A stretch of DNA of 64,000 bases from the NCBI GenBank assembly GCA_963730305.1, contig CAVSRB010000006.1, positions 1-64,000 of the forward strand, in the 5' to 3' direction. The notes beneath the pieces are model-generated. The model made no database searches. It had not been told where the DNA came from and was given only the letters and a program-made list of their open reading frames with translations. Both the position numbers and the translations under genes were made by a program. Below, one piece after another: positions 39,740 through 50,674 of this stretch. This DNA comes from CAMYMQ01 sp963730305 (lineage in GTDB: Bacteria; Pseudomonadota; Alphaproteobacteria; Bin65). Every line of letters starts with the position of its first letter. The first letter of the stretch is position 1.

Positions 39740-40906
39740 ATGAACCCTCCCGCCAACACGGTTGTCGTCGCCGGCGGGTCGATCGGCGCTTTTGGGCGAT
39801 TTCCCGACCGGAGCATCGGCGATCTCGCAGCGCCGGTCGTTGCGGAGGCGCTCGCCTCAGTGGGGTTGGCGGCGGCGGATGTGGAGGCGGCCTTTGTCGG
39901 CAACGCCTTCGGGGGAACCCTGCAGCACCAGGAATCGATCCTCGGGCAGATCCTGCTCAACCCGGCCGGTATCGCTGGTATCCCGATCCACACGATCAAG
40001 AACGCCTGTTCCAGCGGCTCCGATGCCGTCCATCTTGCCTGGACGGCGGTCGCCTACGGGCAGGTGGATTGCGCGCTCGTCCTGGGCGCGGAGAAGCTGA
40101 CCCATGAAGACCGGCGCGCGACCTTCGCCGCTTTGGCCACTGCGACGGACCGCGCGCCTGCGGCCGAGGGGCGGTCGGTGTTCATGGACGTCAACGCCGA
40201 CCGCGCGACGCGCTACATGGCGGCTCATGGCGCCACGCCGCGTCACTTCGCGATGTGCGCCGCCAAGAACCGCGCCCATGCCGCGCTCAACGACCGTGCC
40301 GCGGTGCGCGATCCGATCGGGGTCGATGCCGTTCTCGCCGACAAGATGGTCGTCGCGCCGCTGACGCGCGCGATGTGCGGCGGCGTCGCCGACGGAGCGG
40401 CGGCGGTCGTACTGGTCTCGGAGGCATTGGCGAGGAAGCGGGGCCTGAACGGTCCGCGCATCGCGGCATCCGCTGTCGCCAGTGGCGTGCCCGATCGGGA
40501 GGGGCCGAGCGCGACGGCGCGGGCGGCGAGGCTGGCCTACGAACAGGCCGGTCTCGGGCCCGAGGATGTCACCGTTGCCGAGGTTCACGACCCTACCTCG
40601 CCGCAGGAGTTCTTCGACATCGAGGAATTGGGGCTCGCCGGGCCGGGTGGAGCGATCGCGCTGGTCGAGGACGGGGAGACGTCGATCGGCGGCCGCTTGC
40701 CGGTCAACACGTCGGGCGGGCTGACCAGCCGCGGTCATCCGGTCGGGGCCACCGGCGTCGCTCAGATCGTCGAGATCGCCGAACAACTGGTCGGTCGCGC
40801 CGGGCCGCGTCAGGTCGATGGCGCAACGGTCGGCCTCGCGCAGATGGCGGGCGGCCTGCTTGGCAACGATTCGGCCGTCGCCACCGTCCATCTGTTGACC
40901 GTGTAA
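39740..40906 (+). CDS. SCP2-type thiolase family protein
   Basis: A 388-residue thiolase-fold protein. Cys90 in 'IKNACSSGSDAV' is the acyl-accepting Cys and 'SRGHPVGATG' holds the His. The second, proton-transferring Cys of true thiolases is not seen in the C-terminus (QMAGGLLGNDSA), as in SCP2/Ltp-type proteins, some of which are CoA-dependent aldolases. Those usually have a DUF35 partner, absent here. It may cleave a beta-keto- or beta-hydroxyacyl-CoA in this pathway. Confidence 0.85.
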   Translation: MNPPANTVVVAGGSIGAFGRFPDRSIGDLAAPVVAEALASVGLAAADVEAAFVGNAFGGTLQHQESILGQILLNPAGIAGIPIHTIKNACSSGSDAVHLAWTAVAYGQVDCALVLGAEKLTHEDRRATFAALATATDRAPAAEGRSVFMDVNADRATRYMAAHGATPRHFAMCAAKNRAHAALNDRAAVRDPIGVDAVLADKMVVAPLTRAMCGGVADGAAAVVLVSEALARKRGLNGPRIAASAVASGVPDREGPSATARAARLAYEQAGLGPEDVTVAEVHDPTSPQEFFDIEELGLAGPGGAIALVEDGETSIGGRLPVNTSGGLTSRGHPVGATGVAQIVEIAEQLVGRAGPRQVDGATVGLAQMAGGLLGNDSAVATVHLLTV

Positions 40907-40916
40907 CGGGACCGCC

Positions 40917-42404
40917 ATGCCGCGTGACGCTGCCTACGAGATTCCGGCCAAGTACGACCTGTTCATCGGCAACGGGTGGGTCGCACCGTCGTCGACCGAT
41001 GTTCTGGAAAGCCGCTCGCCGCTGACCGACGACTTGTTGTGCACCGTGCCCGACGCCAACGAGGTCGACGTCGCCAATGCCGTACAGGCAGCCAAGGCCG
41101 CGTGGCGTGGCTGGTTCGAACTCGGCGCGCGCAAGCGGGCGAACCTGTTGCTACAGGTGGCCGATCGGCTCGAGGCCGACGTCGACCGGTTCGCCTGGCT
41201 GGAGACGACCGACACCGGCAAGCCGTGGCGAGAGAGCAAGGCCAACGTTCACACCGCCGCCGACCGCCTCCGCTACTTCGCGGGCGTGGTGCGCGGGTTC
41301 GACGGCCGCACCCAGCCGGTCGGTCGGAACATCCTGAGCATGGACCTGCGCGAGCCGCTCGGCGTCGTCGGGATCATGGGGGCGTGGAACTTCCCGCTCA
41401 ACATGTTCGCCGGCAAGATCGCGCCGGCACTCGCGGTCGGCAATGCGGTCGTCTACAAGGCGCCCGAGCCGACGCCGATCACCACTTTCGAGCTGGCTAG
41501 GCTGATGGGCGAGATCCTGCCGCCCGGCGTGATCAACGTGGTTTCCGGGCGCGGCGAAACGGCCGGCGCCGCGCTCGTCGGCCATCCCGACGTGCGCAAG
41601 ATCTCGCTGACCGGCTCGTCGGCGACCGGCCGCATCGTCATGTCGAACGCCGGCAAGTCGCTCAAGCGCGTGACCCTGGAGCTCGGCGGCAAGAATGCGC
41701 AGATCGTCTATGGTGACGCCGACCTGACTGCTGCCGCCCAGGGCGTGATGCTCGGCGCCTTCATGAATCAGGGGCAGGTCTGCACGTCCGGCTCGCGCAT
41801 CTTCGCACATCGATCGATCGCCGATGAATTGCGCGAGAGGGTCGTCGGGCTGATCCCGAAGCTGAGGGTCGGCGACCCGTTCGATCCCCGGACGAACATG
41901 GGCTCGATGGTCTATCGCGCGCATCTGGACGGCGTCCTGGACTATATCGAGCGCGGTCGTGCCGAGGGCGGCGAGGTCATCGCGGGCGGTGACCGTCTTC
42001 AGATCAACGAATTTCCGAAAGGACTGTTTATTCAGCCAACGCTGTTCGGCGGCGTCGAAGACGACATGACGGTCGCCCGCGAAGAGATCTTCGGCCCGGT
42101 GGCGACCTTCCACCTGTTCGACGACGAGGACGAGGTGATCTGCCGCGCCAACGCCCTCGACTATGGCCTTGCGGCCGGCATCTGGTCCGAAGACCTCGGC
42201 CGTGCTCACCGGACCGCCCAGGCGATCGAGGCCGGCCGGGTCTGGGTCAACTGCTACAACCTGTTCCCGTCGGGCGCTGCCTTCGGCGGCACCAAGGCGA
42301 GCGGCTTCGGGCGCGAGGACGCGTTCGAGACCATGCTCGATTTCACCCAGGTCAAGAACGTGATCATGGACTACGCGCCGTCGCGGCGCAGCTTCTACGA
42401 CTGA
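40917..42404 (+). CDS. Aldehyde dehydrogenase
   Basis: NAD(P)-dependent oxidation of an aldehyde to an acid, 495 residues. Glu255 in LELGGKN and catalytic Cys289 in GQVCTSGS are present, with 'GAWNFPLNMFAGKIAPAL' as the cofactor-binding part. It is a normal-length single-domain enzyme of the betaine-aldehyde type. In a CoA ring-opening pathway it could oxidise a semialdehyde, as PaaZ or BoxD do (inference). It lies in the same tight operon. Confidence 0.9.
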   Translation: MPRDAAYEIPAKYDLFIGNGWVAPSSTDVLESRSPLTDDLLCTVPDANEVDVANAVQAAKAAWRGWFELGARKRANLLLQVADRLEADVDRFAWLETTDTGKPWRESKANVHTAADRLRYFAGVVRGFDGRTQPVGRNILSMDLREPLGVVGIMGAWNFPLNMFAGKIAPALAVGNAVVYKAPEPTPITTFELARLMGEILPPGVINVVSGRGETAGAALVGHPDVRKISLTGSSATGRIVMSNAGKSLKRVTLELGGKNAQIVYGDADLTAAAQGVMLGAFMNQGQVCTSGSRIFAHRSIADELRERVVGLIPKLRVGDPFDPRTNMGSMVYRAHLDGVLDYIERGRAEGGEVIAGGDRLQINEFPKGLFIQPTLFGGVEDDMTVAREEIFGPVATFHLFDDEDEVICRANALDYGLAAGIWSEDLGRAHRTAQAIEAGRVWVNCYNLFPSGAAFGGTKASGFGREDAFETMLDFTQVKNVIMDYAPSRRSFYD

Positions 42405-42430
42405 ACCGCGCCGAGCGGAGGGAAAGATCG

Positions 42431-43195
42431 ATGACCGACACTTATGGCGAAGCGAATATCCCGAGCGTCTCCCCGGAGACCTTCTGGCAGCAGGACGAGG
42501 AATTCCGGGAGCTTCAGCTCAACCTCATCAAGATCCACGTCGTCAGCGAGGAATACGGCGCGGACTGTTTCGAGGCCTCGATCCTGCGGGCGCCGACGCC
42601 GGAGTTGAAGATGCGCATGGCCAAGACGGTGATGGAGGAATACGGCCATCACCTGCGGTTCCGGGCCCTGCTCGACGAGCTGGGTATCGACTGGCGGGAA
42701 TTCACGCACGACAAGGGCCACCTGACGACCTTCGACGTGCCGATCGAGACCTGGACCGACCAGGTCGTGTTCCTCGCCCTGGTCGACCGGGCGGCGGCTC
42801 ATCAGTTCCGCCATTTCGTCAACTCGCCGTACGAGCCCTTCCGCCGGGCCTGTCAGGAGACCCTCAACGAGGAATACGGCCACGTCGGTCTCGGCATGGA
42901 CGGGGTCAAGGCGCTGCTGGAAACCGAGGCGGGCCGGGAGCAGGTCGAGGCCGCGGTCCCGAAATGGCTGCAGGTCGGGCTGGCGTCGTTCGGCTCGGAC
43001 AAGTCGCGCTCGAACGAGCGCTACCGCTACTGGGGCTTCAAGGCCGATACCAACGAGACCATGCGGGACGCCTATTACAAGCAGGTGCGCGGCTTCATCA
43101 CCCGCGACTGGGGCATCGACATGCCCGAGGAGCCGGCGCCGTTCATGAGCCTGACCCCCACATCGGACGCACAGGCCGCCGTCGCCGCCGGCTGA
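42431..43195 (+). CDS. PaaA-like di-iron oxygenase (phenylacetyl-CoA epoxidase family)
   Basis: A 254-residue ferritin-like di-iron protein of the Phenylacetic acid catabolic family. Two ExxH motifs, Glu70-x2-His73 (EEYGHH) and Glu148-x2-His151 (EEYGHV), and a Glu near residue 40 provide the iron ligands. The C-terminus 'FGSDKSRSNERYRYWGFK' matches the PaaA pattern. In the known complex PaaA needs PaaB, PaaC and PaaD; none of these is beside it. With its own reductase next door it may work as a simpler oxygenase on an aryl-CoA. Confidence 0.85.
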   Translation: MTDTYGEANIPSVSPETFWQQDEEFRELQLNLIKIHVVSEEYGADCFEASILRAPTPELKMRMAKTVMEEYGHHLRFRALLDELGIDWREFTHDKGHLTTFDVPIETWTDQVVFLALVDRAAAHQFRHFVNSPYEPFRRACQETLNEEYGHVGLGMDGVKALLETEAGREQVEAAVPKWLQVGLASFGSDKSRSNERYRYWGFKADTNETMRDAYYKQVRGFITRDWGIDMPEEPAPFMSLTPTSDAQAAVAAG

Positions 43196-43229
43196 ACCCG
43201 GGAATTACGTCGCCTTGGTGCGACCCGCG

Positions 43230-44247
43230 ATGCCGCAGCGATTTGCCATCAGGCTCACGGGCCGCGACGAGCCCGTCTATGCCCGCCCCGGCGAGAGCAT
43301 CCTCGAGGCCTGCCTCGCCGCCGAGGTGCCGATGCCCTACAACTGCCGGTCCGGCGAGTGTGCGGAGTGCCGCGCCCGTCTCGTCGCAGGTTCGGTGGAG
43401 GAGAGGCCCGGCGCCGATCCAGCGGTCTTCACCCAGGCGGACCGGGACGTCGGCCGGATATTGACCTGTCTGTGCAGTCCGACCTCGGATGTCGAGTTGG
43501 AGATCGTGTTGCGCGACGGGTCTGCCGCGCCGCGAATTCGAGCGGCTCGACGCGGTCGTCGAACGGATCGAGCGGGTCGCCGCGTCCGTCGTGCAGGTGA
43601 CGCTCGGCACTGGCCGCCCGGTGCCGTATCGCGCCGGGCAGTATTTCGAATGGGGTCTGCCCGGCATCGCGCCGAACCGGAATTTCTCCGCCGCCAACCG
43701 GCCGGGCAGCGATCGCATCGTCTTCGATGTCCGGCTCTATCCGGGCGGCAAGGTCGGCGAGCATGTGACGTCGCGGTTGCGCGTCGGCGACAGGGTCGAG
43801 CTGATCGGCCCCTACGGCCACTTCGGCTTGACCGCGAACGTGCATCGACCGGCGATCTGCGTCGCCGGCGGCACCGGGCTGGCGCCGATCAAGGCCATGG
43901 TGGATGAGACGGTGGCCGAAAGGTCCGGCCGATCGATCACCCTGTTCTATGGCGCCCGCAGCTATGACGATCTCTACGATATCGGCCTTTTGGAACGCTG
44001 GTCGGCCGAGTATCCCGGCTTCGACTACCGGATCGCGCTCTCGGGCGAAGCCGCGGACGGCGCCTGGGGCGGCGCCCGCGGTCCGGTCACGGATTTGGTC
44101 GCGGATGCCGTCTATGACGGCTTTGGCGCCGAGGCTTTCCTGTGCGGTCCGCCGCCGATGATCGACGCCGCCATGGCTGTCTTGGAGCGCATCGGCGTCG
44201 AGCGATCCGATATGTATGCGGATCGGTTCAGCCCTGCAAAGCCTTGA
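43230..44247 (+). CDS. [2Fe-2S] ferredoxin/FAD oxidoreductase, frame broken near 43520
   Basis: NAD(P)H-dependent reductase that would feed electrons to the di-iron oxygenase. The N-terminal plant-type ferredoxin uses Cys39, Cys44 and Cys47 (CRSGECAEC) and Cys80. It is followed by an FAD domain ('YRAGQYFEWGLPG') and an NAD domain ('VAGGTGLAPIKAM', 'FLCGPPPMIDAAM'). The first frame ends after the ferredoxin at a point near 43520, where the FAD part continues in the next frame; one extra base explains it. This order is as in PaaE-like and phenol hydroxylase reductases. I prefer the ATG at 43230. Confidence 0.85.
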
Positions 44248-44343
44248 CCGAGGTGGCCAATCGGGCCTTGCCGGGGCATAATATCGCCAACGATTCGCAC
44301 TCGGCGCGGCGCACCAGGCGCCAAGCCCAGGGGAGGAATGACA

Positions 44344-46593
44344 ATGGCGACCGTCAAGACCACCTGCCGCTTCTGTCTCGTACGCTGCGGCATGCTCGCG
44401 GAGACGGAGGGCAACGTCGTCGCCGAAAAGGGCATTCCCAACGCCATCCCGAACGTCGAGCCGGGCGTGTCCAAGGTCCTCGGCGACCGCGATCATCCGC
44501 TCTCGAAGGGGTACCTCTGCGTCAAGGGCAAGGCGTCGCTCGACATCACCTATTCGCCGGACCGCGTGATCTACCCCCAACGGCGCGTCGGCGAGCGCGG
44601 CTCCGGCAAATGGGAGCGTGTTTCCTGGGACGAGGCGCTCGACGATATCGCCGCCCGGCTGACCAAGATCATCGACGAGGACGGCGCCCGCGCGATCTCC
44701 GTCCAGGCGCTGCCGCCCAAGGAATATTTCGCCTTCGATATCTTCTGCGACGTGATCGGCACGCCGACTTTCTTCAAGCACGATTCACACCAGTGCTTCA
44801 CGCCGCAGCTGATGGCGGACGTGCTGACCTACGGCGGGCTCGTCACCTATCCGGGCTTCATCCACGTCGATGAGGCCGAGGTGGTCGTGATGTGGGGCGT
44901 CAACCTCAGCGAGACGAACGGCTCCAAGGCGACCAAGGTGCGCTCCGCCCAGCGCCACAAGGGTGCCAAGACGATCGTGGTCGACCCGCGGCCGACGCGC
45001 TCGGCCAAGGAAGCCGACCTCTGGCTGCGCATCCGCCCCGGCACCGACGCAGCGCTCGCGCTGGGCTTCCTCAACGTGATGATCTCGGAAGGCTTGTACG
45101 ACGCCGACTTCGTCCGCGACTGGACGATCGGCTTCGACGACCTGAAGGAGCGGGTGGCCGACTACACGCCGGAGAAGGTCGCCCGGATCACCTGGGTTCC
45201 GGCCGAGCAGATCGTCGCTGCCGCGCGGATGTTCGGACAGGCCAAGACGGCGGGTTTCTATACCTTCATCGGCGCGACCATGGCCGGCAACGCCGTCGGT
45301 GCGTTGCGTCTGATGGGCTTCATCCCGGCGCTCAAGGGCAACCTCGACAAGCCGGGCTTCAACCGGATGATCGCCCAGCCGAAGATGCGGCTGCCCGGCT
45401 ATTACGGCAAGGACACCTCGGCGGAGGACGTGCGCGGCCTCGACGAGCAGCTCAGCGCCGACAAGTTCCCGCTGTTCGCCGGGCCCGACGCGATCACGAC
45501 GCCCTATCCGCATCCCCGCCAGGTCGTCGACGCGATCCTGACCGGCGAGCCCTATCCGGTGCGCGCGCTGTGGACGAGCTGCAACCCGATGGTCGGGCTC
45601 GAGGACAGCTACACGACGCTCGAGGCGCTGAAGGCGCTCGACCTCCTGATCGTCTCGGACCTGTTCGAATCGCCGACCGCGCACCTGGCCGATTACATCC
45701 TGCCGATCACGACCCACCTCGAATCGAACGCGATCACCGAATATACCGGCCTCAACCTGATCACCGCCCGGGTGCGCGCCATGCCACCGCGCGGCGAGGC
45801 GCGTGAGGAAGCCGAGCCGGTGCTCGACGTGCTGCAGCGCATGGGCTACGGCGACAAGCTGCCGGTCCAGAGCTACGAAGAGCTGCTCGACTGGCGGCTG
45901 GCGCCGCTCGGCATGACCTTCGCCGACCTGGCGGAGCAGGGCTCCTACCAGAATGAGGACGTCACCGAGCGCTACCTCAAGGGCAAGCTCCGGCCCGACG
46001 GCCAGCCCGGCTTCAACACGCCGAGCGGCAAGATCGAGTTCGCGTCGGAGAAGCTGCGCGCCTTCGGCTACGATCCAGTGCCCGATTTCGTCGAGCCGAA
46101 GTTCAGTCCCTATTCCGACCCGGAGATGGCGGAGGACTATCCCTACGTCCTGGTCAGCGGCACCCGCGCCGTCGAATACTACAGCACGCTCGGCATCCAG
46201 GTGCCCTACCTCCGCAACCGCCGGCCCTGGCCGGGGCTCGAGATGGCGCCGGAGACCGCCGAGGCGCTCGGCTTGCAGGCGGGCGACTGGGTCCGGATCG
46301 AGGCACCGACCACCGACAAGACGATCAAACGCTGCGTCACTGTCGTTCCCGGCATGGACCCGCGGGTGATGAACGCCGAGGGCCTCTGGTACACGCCCGG
46401 CTGCGACGACCTGATCGAGGGGACGCTGGAGGTCGGCGCCAACGTGCTGACGCCGTTGACCGACGAGGTCGACCCGATTTGCGGTGGTTCGACCGCTCGC
46501 TGCCTGATGTGCCGGGTCGTCAAGCTGACACCCGACGAATGGCCGACCCCCGCTCGCCGCGAGGCGGCGACCAGCGACGCCCGGATGCGCTGA
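44344..46593 (+). CDS. DMSO-reductase-family molybdopterin oxidoreductase with [4Fe-4S] cluster
   Basis: A 749-residue bis-MGD molybdenum or tungsten enzyme. Cys8, Cys11, Cys15 and Cys59 form the [4Fe-4S] site (CRFCLVRCGM ... GYLCVKGK). The Mo ligand is probably the Cys in 'HDSHQCFTPQL', inferred from alignment position. The C-terminus holds three further Cys (CGGSTARCLMC), which is unusual. No Tat signal is present, so it is cytoplasmic. GGGAGGAA abuts the ATG at 44338 but lies 7 nt from that at 44344, which decides the start. The reaction is unknown. Confidence 0.85.
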   Translation: MATVKTTCRFCLVRCGMLAETEGNVVAEKGIPNAIPNVEPGVSKVLGDRDHPLSKGYLCVKGKASLDITYSPDRVIYPQRRVGERGSGKWERVSWDEALDDIAARLTKIIDEDGARAISVQALPPKEYFAFDIFCDVIGTPTFFKHDSHQCFTPQLMADVLTYGGLVTYPGFIHVDEAEVVVMWGVNLSETNGSKATKVRSAQRHKGAKTIVVDPRPTRSAKEADLWLRIRPGTDAALALGFLNVMISEGLYDADFVRDWTIGFDDLKERVADYTPEKVARITWVPAEQIVAAARMFGQAKTAGFYTFIGATMAGNAVGALRLMGFIPALKGNLDKPGFNRMIAQPKMRLPGYYGKDTSAEDVRGLDEQLSADKFPLFAGPDAITTPYPHPRQVVDAILTGEPYPVRALWTSCNPMVGLEDSYTTLEALKALDLLIVSDLFESPTAHLADYILPITTHLESNAITEYTGLNLITARVRAMPPRGEAREEAEPVLDVLQRMGYGDKLPVQSYEELLDWRLAPLGMTFADLAEQGSYQNEDVTERYLKGKLRPDGQPGFNTPSGKIEFASEKLRAFGYDPVPDFVEPKFSPYSDPEMAEDYPYVLVSGTRAVEYYSTLGIQVPYLRNRRPWPGLEMAPETAEALGLQAGDWVRIEAPTTDKTIKRCVTVVPGMDPRVMNAEGLWYTPGCDDLIEGTLEVGANVLTPLTDEVDPICGGSTARCLMCRVVKLTPDEWPTPARREAATSDARMR

Positions 46594-46628
46594 CGCGTGT
46601 TGCCGTCGACCAGCTTCTCAGGGCGGCG

Positions 46629-48950
<2,322 letters not shown>

Positions 48951-48983
48951 CCGGTCAAGGTCTTCGCGGCGGCATGCGCCGGC

Positions 48984-50546
48984 TCAGCGAGCCGGGTCCA
49001 GCAATCCACGTCGGTAGAGTTTGCCGGTCGGTCCGGTCGGCAACGCGTCGCGCAGCACGATCCGCTTGGGCAACTTGTTCCGCGGCAACAGTTTCCGGGT
49101 TTCGAGGAAATCGAGAATGTCGTGTTCGGTCGCCGACGGATCGGACAGGACGACATGAGCCTCGATCCGCTGACCCCAGGTGGGGTCCGACGCGCCGATC
49201 ACACCGACCATCGCGACGGCGGGGTGCTGCGCCACCGCGGCCTCGATCTCCTCGGCATGGACCTTGATCCCGCCGGTATTGATCACGTTGTCGGTGCGCC
49301 CGACGACGAACAGGTCGCCGTCCTCGTCCAGATAGCCCAGGTCTCCGGACCGCCACCAGCCATCGACCAGCTTCTGTCGGGTCAGCGCCGCGTCCTTCCA
49401 ATAGTGGCTTGCGACCGAGGGGCTCTTGACCAGGATCTCGCCGGCGGAACCGTCGGGCAGGGTGTCGGTGATGTCCCCCTCCGGGTCGATGATGCGGATG
49501 TCGGCGCCGGGGATGGGCCGCCCGGTCGACGCCGGCTTGCCGCCCTCTATCAACGTTGCCGGTCCCGCCGCAACCGCCGAGCCGGAGCAGACTTCCGCGG
49601 ACATGTAGGCGGTGCGCACCTGGGGGACGATGCGTTCGGCCATGGCGGCCACAAGGTCGGGCGTGCCGGGCTCTCCCGAGAACATCGCGCAGCGAAGGGC
49701 GGCCAGGTCGTATCGTTCCGGGTCGGCGGCCAGCACCATCCGCCACATCGTCGGCACCAGTGGCGCCATGGTGATCCGTTCCCGGGTGAGCGTCTCGAGA
49801 AACCACTCCGGATCGAAGGAACGGTCGAAATGGATCCGTGCGCGGGCGGCCAGGTGGGGCACGCAGATGATGACCCACGCCGCGAAGGACGGCGCCATGC
49901 ACACCAGCGTGCTGTCGGCAGGCTCGGTCGCGCCGTAGATGGCATGGCATGCGCGCGACGCGGCATGCAGGGTCCGGTGCAGGTGAACGACACCCTTGGG
50001 ATCGCCGGTCGTGCCCGACGACAGGATGATGACCGCCGGGTCCTCGGGCGTCACCGCCGCCATGGCGATCGGAGCGCTGTCCAAAAGGTCGGGCCAGCAA
50101 TGCTCCGCCGGTCCTCCTGGCACATCGTCAAGGGAGATGACGGTGATCTCTCTCCCCGTTTCCGCCTTCACGCGTTCGGCAATGGGGGCGAAAGCCGGGT
50201 CGTAGACCAGCACGGACGCGTCGAGCCAATTCGTCGTCGAAACGATTCGATCCGCCGTGTCGCGGACGTGCAGCGCGGAGGGTATCGCGCCGAGCCACTG
50301 GGCCGCGAAGAAGGAGACGGCATGCCGCACCGACGAGCCGCATAGGAAGGCGACGACGGATCCTTTCGCGACGCCGAGACCGGCGAGGCCGCCGGCCACC
50401 CGCATGATCGCGTCCAGGGTCGCGCGCCCGGTCAGCCGGTCGTCCCTGTCCGTCAGGAACTCGGCGTCCCGCTTCCACTTGCACGAAAGGGCGATCATCG
50501 CGCCCATCGTCGGCGCGGTGAGGTCAACGGGCAGCAGGGAGTCCAT
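48984..50546 (-). CDS. Acyl-CoA synthetase (AMP-binding)
   Basis: A 520-residue AMP-forming CoA ligase with P-loop 'VIILSSGTTGDPKGVVHLHR' and the 'GDLGYLDEDGDLFVVGRTDNVI' core motif; the C-terminal Lys is in 'PTGPTGKLYR'. The start ATG is at 50546. It is the last gene of the leftward operon that begins with the ScfR-like regulator, and converges on the BisC-like gene. A short- or medium-chain acid substrate would fit that regulator (inference). Confidence 0.88.
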   Translation of the reverse strand: MDSLLPVDLTAPTMGAMIALSCKWKRDAEFLTDRDDRLTGRATLDAIMRVAGGLAGLGVAKGSVVAFLCGSSVRHAVSFFAAQWLGAIPSALHVRDTADRIVSTTNWLDASVLVYDPAFAPIAERVKAETGREITVISLDDVPGGPAEHCWPDLLDSAPIAMAAVTPEDPAVIILSSGTTGDPKGVVHLHRTLHAASRACHAIYGATEPADSTLVCMAPSFAAWVIICVPHLAARARIHFDRSFDPEWFLETLTRERITMAPLVPTMWRMVLAADPERYDLAALRCAMFSGEPGTPDLVAAMAERIVPQVRTAYMSAEVCSGSAVAAGPATLIEGGKPASTGRPIPGADIRIIDPEGDITDTLPDGSAGEILVKSPSVASHYWKDAALTRQKLVDGWWRSGDLGYLDEDGDLFVVGRTDNVINTGGIKVHAEEIEAAVAQHPAVAMVGVIGASDPTWGQRIEAHVVLSDPSATEHDILDFLETRKLLPRNKLPKRIVLRDALPTGPTGKLYRRGLLDPAR

Positions 50547-50674
50547 CGAGGCGCTTCGATCCTGTAGTTCGAGTGTCGCGGAGCTCGCCGGTGCCGGCAC
50601 CGGCGCAACGCCATCCGGCGAGAGACTAGACCGAACCTGGCGGCGCCGTCATCGCGGACGATGACGCGCCCGGG

